DNA of 64,000 nucleotides from Plotosus lineatus (taxonomy: Eukaryota; Chordata; Actinopteri; Siluriformes; Plotosidae), in the NCBI GenBank assembly GCA_024760905.1, contig CM045735.1:6973161-7037160 (forward strand), read 5' to 3'. Under the pieces are notes generated by a model. The model saw only the letters and a program-made list of their open reading frames with translations. It did no database searches and was not told where the DNA came from. The translations under genes were made by a program, and so were the position numbers. Positions 10,164 to 21,177 of this stretch are shown here, piece by piece (the first letter of the stretch is position 1; the number at the start of each line of letters is the position of its first letter).

Positions 10164-10497
10164 GGGGCAGCGGTGGCCTGGTGGTGAAGGTGCTGCAACA
10201 CTGATCTTAAGGTTGGGGGTTCAAGCCCCGCCCTCAACAGGTTGTCACTGCTGGCCCCCAGTGCAGCTGAATGGGTTATCAAAGGCCGGCCATGTCTCTC
10301 ACTGTCTATGGTGTGAGGTTCATGCAAAAGAACCATTGCTGACTTTTGACAAGAGGAGCTGCAAAGCCGTCAGCGTGTTTCTGTCCTGCGATGACCTGGC
10401 AAGCCGATCAGGGTGTACTCTGCCCTCGCCCAGAGTTGGCTGGGATGGGCGCCAGCCTCCCCGCGGCCCTAATTGGGATTACGCGGTTCAGAAAATT
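10164..10497 (+). mobile_element. SINE-B, full-length reference copy
   Basis: Best plus-strand copy. A-box TGGCCTGGTGGT starts at 10174 and B-box GGTTCAAGCC is at 10218-10227. Body: GGCCGGCCATGTCTCTCACT and AAAGAACCATTGCTGACTTT. L2-like tail: AGGGTGTACTCTGCCCTCGC, GATGGGCGCCAGCCTCC and a GGATTACGCGGTTCAGAAAA end. The tRNA head implies internal pol III promoter activity. The tail resembles LINEs that would supply the reverse transcriptase. Confidence 0.88.
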
Positions 10498-10534
10498 ATA
10501 ATTTTTTATGCAGTATCAATCCCAATAGGAAAAT

Positions 10535-10842
10535 TATTGCGTGTGCATTTAACCCATCCAAAGTCAGCACACATATGTGACTGTAAACAGGGAGCACATC
10601 CACACTTGGAGCAGCCCACTTCCACACAATGGGGCACCAGGGGAGCAGTTGGGTGATAAGTACCTCGCTCAAAGGAACTTCAGTCCTGAAGATGGAGGAA
10701 GGGAAGGTGCAACTCACCCCCACACACACACCACCACCACCACCACCACCCCCCATTTTTCTTGCTGGTTTTGGGAATCAAAAACCAGCAACCTTTCGGT
10801 CCCAAAGACGCGGCTCCAACCATTAGACCACGGCTTCCCCAG
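10535..10842 (-). mobile_element. SINE-K (tRNA-like, common fish repeat)
   Basis: Reverse strand. Right end is a tRNA-like head (GCAACCTTTCGGTCCCAAAG, ACCATTAGACCACGGCTTCC). Left part has ACTTGGAGCAGCCCACTTCC and GGGGAGCAGTTGGGTGATAA. It resembles a repeat widespread in ray-finned fish. A (CA)/(CCA) and C-rich expansion interrupts it at 10718-10756. Confidence 0.7.
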
Positions 10843-10924
10843 AATGATTAAATCACCCCTTAATGGTAGAGACTGGAATGTGAGGGCTATTTATTAAGCT
10901 TTTAACCCTTTGTTAACCCCTTCA

Positions 10925-11095
10925 ATCATTCATTTATTGAACCTTAATCTACTTAAAACTTAATCCTAATGACGTTCGCATGGAAAGCTGGCGCCCATCT
11001 CAGCTGACTCCGGGTGAGGGTGGGGTACACCATTATCAGCTCACCATGCCACTGCAGTGCAGAAACACGCTGACGGCAATCTGATGGCCGACACT
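10925..11095 (-). mobile_element. V-SINE/SINE-B tail fragment
   Basis: CATTCATTTATTGAACC tail, GGCGCCCATCTCAGCTGACT and TGGGGTACACCATTATCAGC. The tRNA-like head is missing. Confidence 0.65.
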
Positions 11096-11204
11096 TTCCA
11101 CATGACAGCCGTGGTTCGGAGAGACTCGGACAACCCAGGTCGCTGTCCGGGAGGATGGTGCTAACCCTGAGTGAGATAATGTCGAGACGAACGGTGATTG
11201 CCAT

Positions 11205-12195
11205 TTAACAGCACACGTTTTATAACCTAGTTATGAAGCTAATCGACTTTTATTACACGTGTACAGCTTAAGTATGTCCAGATAATAACGATGGACCATT
11301 TCTTTCGCTTTTTTTTTTCTTGTCAAGTCAAGATGAACAAATGAGCTGAACGTATAACCAGCTTCCAGTATCACACAGTTCATCTCAGTCGAGGTCTACA
11401 TTTGATAATCAGATGTACCGTCGGCTGAATGATTGCTAACATAAAGACAGAAAACTGGAGCTTAATCAGCGACAGCAAGGCCAACTGCACTCTCGGGTCC
11501 TCTGAGGCTCGGATGCGATGAGGTACAAATGGTGCTTGAACTCTGGGTCCCAGATGCAGAATTTCACATCTGCTCTTCAGGATCTATTCCGAGGCTGGAG
11601 GAGCTGATGAAATATGAACGATGTGATGGATTCTGCGGACTGCTGAGCCTATATAATGGTTTGTTCGGCGTGAAAAGCCTTATTTACATACACTATATAA
11701 TGAGTGCTGTATAGCTAGTGGTTGTAGCCGGTCCTCGGAGATCTCCAGGCAATCTCCATTTTAATCTCCATTTTTATTCCAGCTCTCAATGCACCTGACC
11801 AGGTAATTTACCAGCTGGGAGCCGGAATGGAATGCAGGAGAAGTGCAGGCTGGAATTTTAGTCGTTGAAACAACAACAACTAGGGGAAAAAAAAAAATAG
11901 TTGGTTTATCTTTTAACAGCAAGTGTACAGGATGTTTTCGTGTGCGGACGCGGATCGATCAAAGAGCACACTGCCAGAATTCTTCCCGCTGTCCGCTGTT
12001 CGGATAAATAGTTGCTACAGAGAATAAATAACGAGTCAGAACAATTCCTGTTAATGCAAATTAGCATGTGTGCCATTCATGTATCCGGCGTCATTGTTTT
12101 TTTTTTTTTCTATTTAATCATATTTAGACACTCATATAATGATGGTGGAGCCCACGTTTTGTGGAAAGAATAAAATGAACAATTCTAACAGATGC
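11205..12195. other. Unique complex DNA, possible regulatory block
   Basis: No repeat recognised. High complexity, with an ATGCAAAT octamer-like site at 12055-12062 next to TTAGCATG (see findings). Poly(T) and (A)n runs at 11884-11898 and 12098-12110. Confidence 0.4.
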
Positions 12196-12199
12196 TATT

Positions 12200-12220
12200 C
12201 TTTTTTTTTTTTTTTTTTTG
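12200..12220. repeat. Poly(T) tract
   Basis: Homopolymer T. Confidence 0.95.
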
Positions 12221-12547
12221 CATGAATCCCTCCATTTCCCCAGAGACTCCACTGCCTCCGATCTCTCTAAATGAGAATATGATTTATTACTGAAAAAAAA
12301 AACCTGCAACAATTCAGACTACCTAAAATAAACATTCTAAATAACAAATAAATAAATAATTTCCAGCTTTTGACCTCTGTACATCGGAATATCTTATACA
12401 TTTATTTAAAAAATAATAATAATAAATAATAAAAAATAAAACAACCTTGAATGTGCAGTATGAAATAAAATACTTGTGCTTTGTAAACATGTTTCTTTGG
12501 GAGTCTCAGGAATGGACATGAAGAACATGCATTCCATAATCTCTGTG
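12221..12547. other. Unannotated AT-rich DNA
   Basis: AT-rich, no repeat family or exon recognised. It leads into the polypurine block. Confidence 0.45.
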
Positions 12548-13795
12548 TTACTGAACATGAAGAAGAGAAAAGAAAACGAACGATAGGACCAAGAACCAAA
12601 AAGAGCAACAGAGAAGGGAGAAGAGAAAAGGAAAAAAGGAGGAGAGGAGCGTAGAAAGGAGAGGAAAAAAGAGAGGGTGGGAAAGAGGATGAAATGGGAG
12701 GGAAGAACAGAGATGATAGAAAAAAAGGAAAGGAGATGAAAAGAGAAATGGGAAGAGTAGAGAGAAGGAAAATGGAAGAAGAAGAGAGGAGAAAGGAGGG
12801 GAGGAGAGAAAAGAGAAGAAGAGTAGAGGAAAGAATGGGGGAGAGATTGGGGAGTTGATGGTTAGGAAAGGGGGTGGGAGTAGAATAGGGAGATGGCAGC
12901 AAGGAAAGGGAGGAAATGGGAGTGACTGGGGAGGTGACGCGAAGGAAAGAGGGAGATGCAGGAGTGACTGGAGGGGTGGCAGGAAGGATGGGGAGATGGG
13001 GAGTGAGTGGGGAGATGGCGGGAAGGATGGGAGGTGACTGGAGGGGTGGTGGGAAGGATGGGGGAGATGAGGGGTGACTGGGGAGGTGGCGGGAGGAAAG
13101 GAGGGAGATGGGGGGTGAGTGGAGGGGTGGCAGGAAGGATGGGGCGATGGGGGTGACCGGAGAGGTGACAGGAAGGAAAAGGGGAGATTCAGGGTAACGG
13201 GGGAGGTGAGGGGAAGGAAAGAGGGGGATGCGGGGGTGACTGGAGGGGTGGCGGGAAGGATGGGGGAGATGAGGGGTGACTGGGGAGGTGGCGGGAGGAA
13301 AGGAGGGAGATGGGGGGTGAGTGGAGGGGTGGCAGGAAGGATGGGGGTGACCGGAGAGGTGACAGGAAGGAAAGGGGAGATTCGGGGTAACTGGGGAGGT
13401 GACGGGAAGGAAAGAGGGGGATGCGGGGTGACTGGAGGGGTGGCGGGAAGGATGGGGAGATGAGGGGTGACTGGGGAGGTGGCGGGAGGAAAGGAGGGAG
13501 ATGGGGGGTGAGTGGAGGGGTGGCAGGAAGGATGGGGGTGACCGGAGAGGTGACAGGAAGGAAAGGGGAGATTCGGGGTAACTGGGGAGGTGGTGGGAAG
13601 GAAAGAGGAAGATGCGGGGGTGACTGGGGAGATGGAGGGAAGGAAGGGGGGGTGTGGGATGATGGGAAGGATGGGGGCGATGGGGGTGACGGGAAAGAAA
13701 GGGAGAGAGATGGGGGTTGACTGGAGAGATGGCAGGAAGGAAAGGGGGCGATGGGAGGAGAAGGGGAAGGAAGTTGAGAAGAAGAGATGAGAAAC
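12548..13795 (+). repeat. Polypurine (G/A-rich) minisatellite with higher-order repeats
   Basis: About 1.25 kb almost purely purine on the plus strand. From about 12880 it is a minisatellite built of related units such as GGGAGGTGGCGGGAAGGA and GGTGACTGGAGGGGTGG. A higher-order block of roughly 195-200 bp recurs, with equivalent points at about 13058, 13259 and 13451. Because purine runs lack stop codons on the opposite strand, several long Pro/Ser-rich open frames appear there; these are artefacts. Runs of G3-G6 could form G-quadruplexes, and mirror-like purine tracts could form triplexes. Confidence 0.9.
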
Positions 13796-13829
13796 AAAGA
13801 ACATGAAAGTCCAAAACATAAAAATACCA

Positions 13830-13852
13830 AAAAAAAAAAAAAAAAAAAAAAA
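13830..13852. repeat. Poly(A) tract
   Basis: Homopolymer A, followed by a further purine-rich stretch to about 14140. Confidence 0.95.
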
Positions 13853-14165
13853 CCAAACATAAGATTTAAAAAAATGGTAGAAGAGAAAATAATCAGATCG
13901 GGGAAGACAATGGAAGAGAATAAAAGACAAACAACAACAACAGACCATTAGGGAAAATTTAAAAAAAAGAGAAGAAGAGGGAAGGAAACCAAAAAAGAGC
14001 GGAGGACATGAGCACAAAGAGAAACGGAGCGAAGGGAGGAGAAATGAAAGGAAGATGGGAAAAGAGGAGAGTTGCAGCGATCAGAAGAAAACAGACTAAA
14101 AGAGAAGAGAACACAACAAGACAACATGGCAGTGTTGATTAAATTACCCATATGCCCCTGCACAC

Positions 14166-14167
<2 letters not shown>

Positions 14168-14202
<35 letters not shown>
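14168..14202. repeat. (CA)n microsatellite
   Basis: CA run preceded by CGCGCG. Confidence 0.95.
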
Positions 14203-14205
<3 letters not shown>

Positions 14206-14440
14206 CCGCCACTGGGTGCAATCAAAGCCTCACTACACAAGTCAAGGTTAACTTGGACGTGAACAGAAAAAGCCTACAGACACCAGCTGCTGCTCCCCAC
14301 CACCGCTGATCACTTCCTGCTCGCTATTCGGTCAGCGCAAGAGCTCGGGTTCCTCGCTGCTGTTCTCTGGCTGCTTGTGTGAAAAATTTAGGCTCATTCA
14401 TATTCCACTGAATCATCAGTAACACACGCACACGCGTCTC

Positions 14441-14498
14441 CCCACACACACACACACACACACACGCGTCCCCCCCCCCCCCACACACACACACACAC
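14441..14498. repeat. (CA)n / poly(C) compound microsatellite
   Basis: CA run, CGCG, a run of about 14 C, then CA again. Confidence 0.95.
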
Positions 14499-15600
14499 CG
14501 CTGTGGAGTGTCGGCCAAATGTCGTCCTCTGCAAAAGGGAAATGATCGTTAATTGCGAGCCATACACTAAACCATCCACATAATAGCAGCATGTAGGAGG
14601 AAATAAAGGAGGAACATTAATGTATAATTTGATTTTCGTTGCGAGTTAAACAGTGCGAGCATGAATACATTACAGCGATGTCTCTCGTGGTCATCTTTGA
14701 GAGTCCCTCGCAGTCATTTTAAATTAAATCCTATCAGGGGGTTGGTTAAATCCGCGGTATTTACAATGTAATTTAATCACAATAAAAAAAAGTCAGTCTG
14801 TTGAATATGTTGAATCGATACAGTAACACGCCCGCTGTTCGCTTCCCCTCCGCGTCCGTGCAGCGATAATCAAATCTCCGCCTCCTGTGTTGTTGTTGTT
14901 GTTTTTTTTCCTTCACTTTGACAATCTGCTGTTTGGGTGTCGGGGGGGCAGCCACAGATATTCGGAGGTGAGTGCATGACAGCAGATGTTGTGGAGCCAT
15001 AACGTGCCCTATAGGGAGGAACACAGAGTGCTTGTGCTGCCTGAGAAGCACTTCACTTCCATACACGGACTTTACGGGTGTTCAAGCACCTTCTCACCTC
15101 CCTAACCATATAAACACCCCCCCACACACACACACCCCACACCCCCGACGCAGACGCCACGCTTAGTCCGTCATAGCACGCAAGCCCGGGGCTGCCGACA
15201 ACGCCTCCCTGTTCTTCTGTCAGGAATAATAGGAAATGAAAGGCGACTGGATGTCAAGCTTGCAGCGTGGGTTGGTTTGGGTTTGCGAGCCAAGAACAGG
15301 TTAGCGAAGGTGCCTGTGGTGCTTATTTATGGATGTATCGTGTATTCTATTCGAAACAAAGCTAGAACTCCATGTCTGCGAGCAATGTCCACTTCCAAGA
15401 GAACCTGATTTGACCCTGGTTCTGTTCTTTCGGGTTGCAGGAAGCTAATTTTAACAGCTATGAGCAGTTTAACGGTCCTGACTAAAAATAGCGCCCGCTA
15501 CCATGTCCTCACCTCCTCCGCCGTGCGATCAGCTGATCTCGGAGTGTGGGGTTCCTTGTCTCTCACTGGTATCACCTGCTCTTGTTTTAGTTAAAGCTGA
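14499..15600. other. Unannotated DNA
   Basis: Mostly unique sequence with a TTG run near 14889-14902 and a C/CA-rich patch at 15116-15147. No exon or repeat family that I can support. Confidence 0.45.
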
Positions 15601-16055
15601 GGTTGGTAATCTGGAAGGCGAGAAAATTACGAAAGTAGCATCTCTTTAGGGCTAACGCGTAAATCCTCCGAGACCCTCGGAGGCCTTTCCGAAGCCACGC
15701 TCCCTCTACACATGCGGGTGACCGCAGGTTTGTGCATGGTAGGGTCACAGATGAGCAGCGGTAATCCTGGAGCATTTGACTGGATACTTGGCGGTAGAAC
15801 GCAAGGCAATGATTGGCCGGCGGTTTTACAGGATAACGGAGGCCACGGATGACAGAAGTTTTCGGATATCTTACAGATCACGTATGTTGAGGGCGATGTG
15901 AAGACTATTTCACCCAATTGAACCGGTTGTGTATACAGCTCGTCACGGTGGTGTGGTGGTCGGCATGTCCACCCTAACGCAAGAAGCATCTGAGTCCTGG
16001 ACACTAATGTGAAGTTGCCATGTTTACTGTGTTGCGTATGCCAAATGGATTCTAT
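15600..16055 (-). mobile_element. LTR retroelement, probable 5' leader remnant
   Basis: Minus-strand DNA downstream of the primer binding site. One open stretch (15627-16139) crosses the primer site, but no gag, pol or env motif is visible, so it is not called a gene. The lower edge is a guess. Confidence 0.35.
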
Positions 16056-16069
16056 CGGACGAGCCCCCA
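16056..16069 (-). other. Retroelement primer binding site, tRNA-Pro type
   Basis: Minus strand TGGGGGCTCGTCCG, the first 14 bases of the classic proline-tRNA primer site. It is separated by 4 nt from an LTR-like end ...CCTAACA. The next four bases do not match the usual GGAT. Confidence 0.7.
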
Positions 16070-16073
16070 ATTT

Positions 16074-16700
16074 TGTTAGGTATGGGATTTCGAAGTAAAT
16101 CGCCCCGTGAAACCAGTAAAGCACCACAAACCACGACATAAACTATGTACATTTTAATAATATAAACAAAATAAAGCAAAATAATACGTATAGCTTAAAG
16201 CTAAACCAAAATACAAACTAAACAAACGGTCCCATAGTCGCCAAGCACCTGTAGCATGGTACATTTAGAAGCAGCACGCGCGGTGGCGGGGAAAGGCTTG
16301 GAATCCCGCATTAGACAGAAACAAACGATGAACATCCTCGCGTTGGCTGTGGGCGAACGTGGACGATGGACTTTGGCGATCAAGTCCCAAACGACTAACT
16401 AAACTTGGGTGAAGTTTCCATGATCCGCCTTGGAAGAGATGAGCCGCCGCGATGAGTTTCCTTAAAGGATATGCGCGCCGAAGAGACCTGAAGAGACTGG
16501 AATAGGCCTGCACGAGACGGGAAGCGGCTGGAGCCAGCCGGCACCAGGTCCTTAATATAACCTCCCCAAAGTTCTGGAAAGTTCCATTCTCGGAGTTTCT
16601 GAATCACCTGACCCGCCACTAGGGCGCATGCGCGACCAGGTCCATCTTGAAGTTTCCAGACTCCCTTCCAGCTGAGTCATACCATGTGACACTAGTTACA
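16074..16700 (-). mobile_element. Long terminal repeat of a tRNA-Pro-primed LTR element
   Basis: Minus-strand LTR. Its 3' end is ...CCTAACA next to the primer site. Its start is TGTAAC (16700) or TGTCAC (16691), giving TG...CA ends and about 620 bp. Inside are a TATA-like TATATTAA (16552-16559) and a variant polyadenylation signal ATTAAA near 16153-16158. No second LTR was seen, so the copy is truncated. Confidence 0.65.
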
Positions 16701-16789
16701 ACTGAATCCACTCTGAATCCAACTACGTACACCGTTTACACTTATACATTTATATACACGCCCCTAACAACTGTTGCTCGCAGAGGTCT

Positions 16790-16925
16790 CATTCAGGTAC
16801 GCCGGTCTCCTCCCACAGTCGAAAGGCGTGCACATTAGGCTAACTGGAGAATTTCGCTTCGGTGTGTGTCTGCGATAGACCGATGCACTATTCAGGGGGT
16901 ACTCGTCTTCTCTCTGAGTCTGCTT
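16790..16925 (+). mobile_element. V-SINE fragment (diverged)
   Basis: CATTCAGGTACGCCGGTCTC, CTCCCACAGTCGAAAGGC and CACATTAGGCTAACTGGAGA match the middle of the V-SINE. Confidence 0.5.
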
Positions 16926-16929
16926 GAAA

Positions 16930-17515
16930 TTGACCAGTCCCAGCGTCAAGTACTTGTTTAATTGCTCCCTGTTGTTTATTGGTTGATTTGTGTTTTCACC
17001 CCCCCCCCCCCTAGCCTGACCGGTCGACCCACCGCCATGCTAACCCAATTGGCTGTTTGCTCTCTTGTCATGAGTTTCTCCAAGACTCCGCACCCGGCCC
17101 CGCACAGCTGGATCAGAGCTTCAAGGACTATAGCTTCTGTATTCTCATCAGCTCCCCGGACATGATCTGCAAGCCTGCCCGCCCTGGCACCTCATTTCAG
17201 GTCTCTATCTTTATATTTGTATCCATCGTCCCTACAGCCCAGAGAATAGAGGCATCAGTGTGGACTGTGAATGCGACTAGAGTACGACCATCACTGTCAA
17301 TTTAACAGCACTGCACTGGGAGAGAAGCCAGGACAAGGTCATTGTCCGCTTAAGGGAAATGAAGGTTTGCTTTAATGATACAGGCTCAGGAAGTTAATGC
17401 TCGAGTTTCATGTCTGGCTGATACCTTCTGGTGTATTTGATCAGCGCTAGTGACTACATTTAACACAAATTTATAATTACTTATAAAATAATGTATATAA
17501 GTACTCCCAAGGTCC
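16930..17515. other. Unannotated complex DNA
   Basis: Contains a poly(C) run at 17000-17011. The rest is unique-looking with no exon I can support. Confidence 0.4.
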
Positions 17516-17960
17516 TCATTGAACACCTTTTCAGCCCATTGCAGGGCAAACAACCATTCAAATTCATAACATGAGGCAATCCAGAGTAGCCATTAATCCG
17601 TTCATTCATTTTCTGAACTGCTTAATCCTAATTAGGGTCACGGAGAGGCTTTCCGAAAATCAGCAATGGTTCTTTTACATGAACCTCGCACAAGAGACAG
17701 TGAGAGACATCGCCGGCCTTTGATAACCCAGTTAGTGCACTTGGGGGGGGGGGGTGACGGCAGTGACAACCTGTTGAGAGTGGGGCTTAACCCCCACCCC
17801 CACCCCCGACCTTGAGATCAGTGAGCCTGCACCTTTATCACTGCTTCCCAGAGTAGCCAATTAGCCTAATATGCATGTTTTTTCTTATCCTGGGAGGAAA
17901 TCGGAGCAACTGGAGAAAACCCGCGCGAGCACAGAGAGAACAAGCAAACGCCCTCGCCAG
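17516..17960 (-). mobile_element. V-SINE split by a SINE-B insertion
   Basis: V-SINE sequence on both sides (left: CATTGCAGGGCAAACAACC; right: CCAATTAGCCTAATATGCAT, CGCGCGAGCACAGAGAGAAC). The 12-bp block CCAGAGTAGCCA occurs at 17581-17592 and 17848-17859, immediately flanking the inserted SINE-B. Confidence 0.8.
17593..17847 (-). mobile_element. SINE-B inserted in V-SINE, with internal deletion
   Basis: Reverse-strand SINE-B with an internal deletion: it jumps from the tail (AATTAGGGTCACGGAGAGGC) straight to TCAGCAATGGTTCTTTTACA. The 12-bp target-site duplication on both sides shows a genuine retrotransposition event. Confidence 0.85.
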
Positions 17961-18388
17961 GTGCCATCCGAGTAAATGATATGTCGTTAAATTGGAATTT
18001 TAAGTGTGTTAGACTTTTATACTAATAGTGTAATACACTGCACATATAATAATGGGTCGAAAGAACAGTCTAGAAATTCCTGACAGAAAAAAAACAAAGA
18101 CAGAACGAACCCGTAGAAGCGACACGAGTGCCGCTGGTCTCGGCGATAATTGGTGATTAAAACCCCGAACCTAAAAAGCACTCGTATTGTTGTCAGGAGT
18201 GTATCGCGGCTTGTACTGGTTCCCCAATCAGCACCTCAATTATACTGAATATCCTACACGCACGAACAGCATCATTACTAACAGGAAGTGAAACGCAAAT
18301 CAACAGCTGTAGACCAAATATCAGATGGTACTTTAGTATCGACCACTTCAGAAGAAGATCATCTCACGTTTCGACTCCGAGATAAACA
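17961..18388. other. Unannotated DNA
   Basis: No repeat or exon recognised. Confidence 0.4.
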
Positions 18389-18620
18389 TCCATTTATTTT
18401 CTGTAACCACTTAACCCCAATTAGTGTCGCGGCTCTGGCGACTCTGGCGGCTATGCAGCTGCTCTTTACGAGAGTCGGCAATGGTTCTTTTACATGAACC
18501 TCACAGCATAGACAGTGAGAGACATGGCCGGCCTCGTGACAACCCGTTGAGAGTGGGGCTTGAACCCCCAACCTTAGGATCAGTGATCCCGCACCTGTCC
18601 CACCAGGCCACCACTGCCCG
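18389..18620 (-). mobile_element. SINE-B, internally deleted
   Basis: Tail (CATTTATTTTCTGTAACCAC), body (GCAATGGTTCTTTTACATGA, GAGACATGGCCGGCCT) and head (GGGGCTTGAACCCCCAACCT, CACCAGGCCACCACTGCCC), missing part of the tail domain. Confidence 0.8.
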
Positions 18621-18734
18621 GAGATAAGCACGTGTCACGTAATATGATATGATTGCACTGCTACTGGAAAAGAAAACTGGGATATTATGGTTTACATGTA
18701 CATTGTTCACTCATTCATCCGTTCATCTTCACTC

Positions 18735-19028
18735 ACTCATTCTGCCGAACCACTTAATCCCACGATGGTGGAATGCAGAGCGACACCCTGAACAGCTCGC
18801 CAGACCACCGCGGTGCAATCATTCACATTCACGCTCACACTTGCACCTGGTGATGTGTTTCTGTGCATGTCTTTGGACTGCGTGAGGAAACCATAGTATC
18901 CAGAGTGAACCCATGGAAGCACTGAGACGACATGCCAACTCCACAGAGAAATGTCCTCGACCAGAACTGAAACCCATGACCTTTTTTGATGTGGGACGGA
19001 TGTGCTAACCGCTGCGCCACTGCGCCAC
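18735..19028 (-). mobile_element. V-SINE copy
   Basis: CTGCCGAACCACTTAATCCC tail, ACAGCTCGCCAGACCACCGC, GTCTTTGGACTGCGTGAGG, and a tRNA-like head ending ACCGCTGCGCCACTGCGCC. Confidence 0.8.
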
Positions 19029-19117
19029 CCCATTCACATTACATGCGGCATGATCACCAGAGCATTTCACGTGAGTACGACGTTCCATCCCGTTCATATT
19101 TTTCTTAAACACAAAAA

Positions 19118-19350
19118 GAGAGGGAACACACAAACTCCACTCAGAAACACCTGGACCCGGAAACGGAACCCGAGACCTTCTTCTGTGAGGAGCCCATCCT
19201 AACAAGTGCACATTCATCTTCACTTACAGCTTTGTGAACGATCGTAAAATCTGAAGACTTGGCTATTTGTTTTTCATGGTGCTGGCTGAGATAGGCTCCA
19301 ACCTCCCGAGTAGGAGGATCAAGCGGTTCGGCAAAAAAGGGAATGAATGA
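19118..19350. mobile_element. V-SINE fragments, two orientations
   Basis: A minus-strand piece at 19118-19203 (CACAAACTCCACTCAGAAAC) and a plus-strand tail at 19277-19350 (GGCTGAGATAGGCTCCAACC, GGGAATGAATGA). Confidence 0.6.
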
Positions 19351-19747
19351 TGTTTGAATTTCGTGAAGTTCAGCCTTTTAATCCTTGTAATCTTTGTGGG
19401 GACTTTTATTAACTATGTACCCACTCACCCTAAACATAACCATCACAACTAGATGCCTGACCAGCCTTTACTCCAATCTAGACCTCATTCTAACCAGGAC
19501 CCTAAAACAAGGTCTGACCCCCCCCAAACCAGGCCTTTGAAGAAGTGAAGAGCAGCAAAAATATGATTCATTTACAGTTTTGGGGAACTAAGGACAAGCA
19601 AGAACATTCGATTGCTAATCCAGAACCTGAAGATGTTAAAATATCCAGAACATCTGCTTCACAGACAAAGAACCTGAATTTTATCAGGAGACACAGCAGC
19701 CCCAAAGGAGGAACAGAAATACCCACTTTTTCAACTCGACTTTCAAA

Positions 19748-19755
<8 letters not shown>

Positions 19756-19787
<32 letters not shown>
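19756..19787. repeat. (CA)n microsatellite
   Basis: CA run next to a CTCTCTC stretch. Confidence 0.95.
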
Positions 19788-19788
<1 letters not shown>

Positions 19789-19799
19789 GGAATACCGCC

Positions 19800-20290
19800 T
19801 AGAAGCCATTAGCACCTTTATTATCAACACTAATGTAGTGATGTGACTCCGACGATCAGAGGATCAAGCAAATGCGGCCGAGACATTAATACCTGATAAT
19901 AAATCTCCAGGACCTGACGGTTCCCCTGCTCAATTTCACCTGCACGTCTGTTCCTAGAACCAGCCTTAAATAGATTATCAAAGAAAAATGAAACAAAGCT
20001 CTCCTTACAGATAAAAATACTGCTGTGAGTTTACTTCACCGTCAGTGTAACCCAATAGAGATCCCGCCTTATCCTCCAGCTACTGTTTCCTATCACTCAT
20101 TAACACTGACACAAAAATTATTAAGGTGCCGGCTGGCAGAATGAAAAGTTGTCCCATCCATAACTCATCCTGATCTAAAAAGGCTTCATTAAAAGCGTGC
20201 AGTCATCCACCGACACGTACCGTCTATTTAACCGACTGCATCAGTCATCTCCGCAACACTTCAGCATCCGGGAACGCAGATGATAACTTT
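19800..20290 (+). pseudogene. L1-like LINE ORF2 relic
   Basis: Broken reverse-transcriptase sequence. Recognisable phrases across frames are NKSPGPDGSPAQFH near 19900, a region matching 'RLILQLLFPITH' (altered PISLLN), and KGFIKSVQSSTDTYRLFNRL with HQSSPQHFSI near 20180-20270. These match the N-terminal part of the RT domain of fish L1-type elements. Stops and shifts are frequent, so it is dead. Confidence 0.7.
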
Positions 20291-20339
20291 TTTGTTGCGT
20301 CTTTATAAAGTAGCTGAAGTGTCAATATTTCACCTTCAG

Positions 20340-20515
20340 CCTCAATCAATAATGAAGGGATAATAGCACTGACTGTACCCCATTAAATTAAATCCTCGCC
20401 TCTGATTGGTCTAAACTGTTGATTAACGGTTCTAAGAGTGGAGCCATGAAACGATACATCATTAAACTTCTTGTTATAATAGCGTTCGTTACTGTTTCTA
20501 TAGTTACAGCTCATA
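20340..20515. repeat. Possible MITE fragment
   Basis: A segment with CCTCGCCTCTGATTGGTC and CTTCTTGTTATAATAGCG resembles a hAT-like or other MITE I associate with ostariophysan fish. Not delimited; no inverted repeats confirmed. Confidence 0.35.
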
Positions 20516-20539
20516 CACAAGGAGTGTACAGTCACGTCA

Positions 20540-20890
20540 CCTGTTTTCCACACCTTAGTCCTACTAGGGTCAGGGGGAGGCTGGAGTCTAGCTTAGTCAA
20601 CACAGTGAAGGCAGGGTACACCCTGAACAGTTTGCCATCACATCCGACTACAATCATGGGAAGACTGGAGCCTATTGCAGGGCCAACACACACACACATA
20701 CACACACACATATCTAAGGGCAACTTGGAACCAGCCATTACCCTACTGTTTGTGTCTTTGAACTGTTGAAGGATGCTGAGATACCCAGAGGAAACCCAAG
20801 CAAGCAGGAGAGAACATGCAAACTCCACACAGAAAAATCCAAGCTGGGGATTCGAACCTTTCTGCTGTGAGCTAGATGTGTTAACCAATA
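20540..20890 (-). mobile_element. V-SINE copy
   Basis: Tail (CACCTTAGTCCTACTAGGGT, AGGGTACACCCTGAACAGTT), a (CA)n patch at 20688-20712, and the head (AACATGCAAACTCCACACAG, GATTCGAACCTTTCTGCTGT). Confidence 0.8.
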
Positions 20891-20989
20891 TACAATTCCT
20901 TTATTTATCCCTTTCAAAAAGAGTCTCCAGTGCTTTATTACAGACAGAAGTACAGCAATGACAGGAAAGTTTGCAGGATGAGTATTTTT

Positions 20990-21054
<65 letters not shown>

Positions 21055-21074
21055 TGGAGGGAGGGAGACAGAGG

Positions 21075-21132
<58 letters not shown>

Positions 21133-21144
21133 AGGGCGAGAGAC

Positions 21145-21177
<33 letters not shown>

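Noticed and set aside
10164..10240. tRNA gene
   Set aside because: A- and B-boxes are present but no full cloverleaf or discriminator. It continues into a SINE body, and many copies exist.
12402..14017. Two long overlapping minus-strand ORFs (484 and 489 codons) rich in Pro and Ser
   Set aside because: They lie over a polypurine minisatellite. Several frames are open because such DNA has almost no stop codons. Composition and repeats explain them fully.
15627..16139. 170-codon minus-strand ORF
   Set aside because: It starts inside the LTR and crosses the primer site, so it cannot be a native gene of the element, and it shows no gag-like motif.
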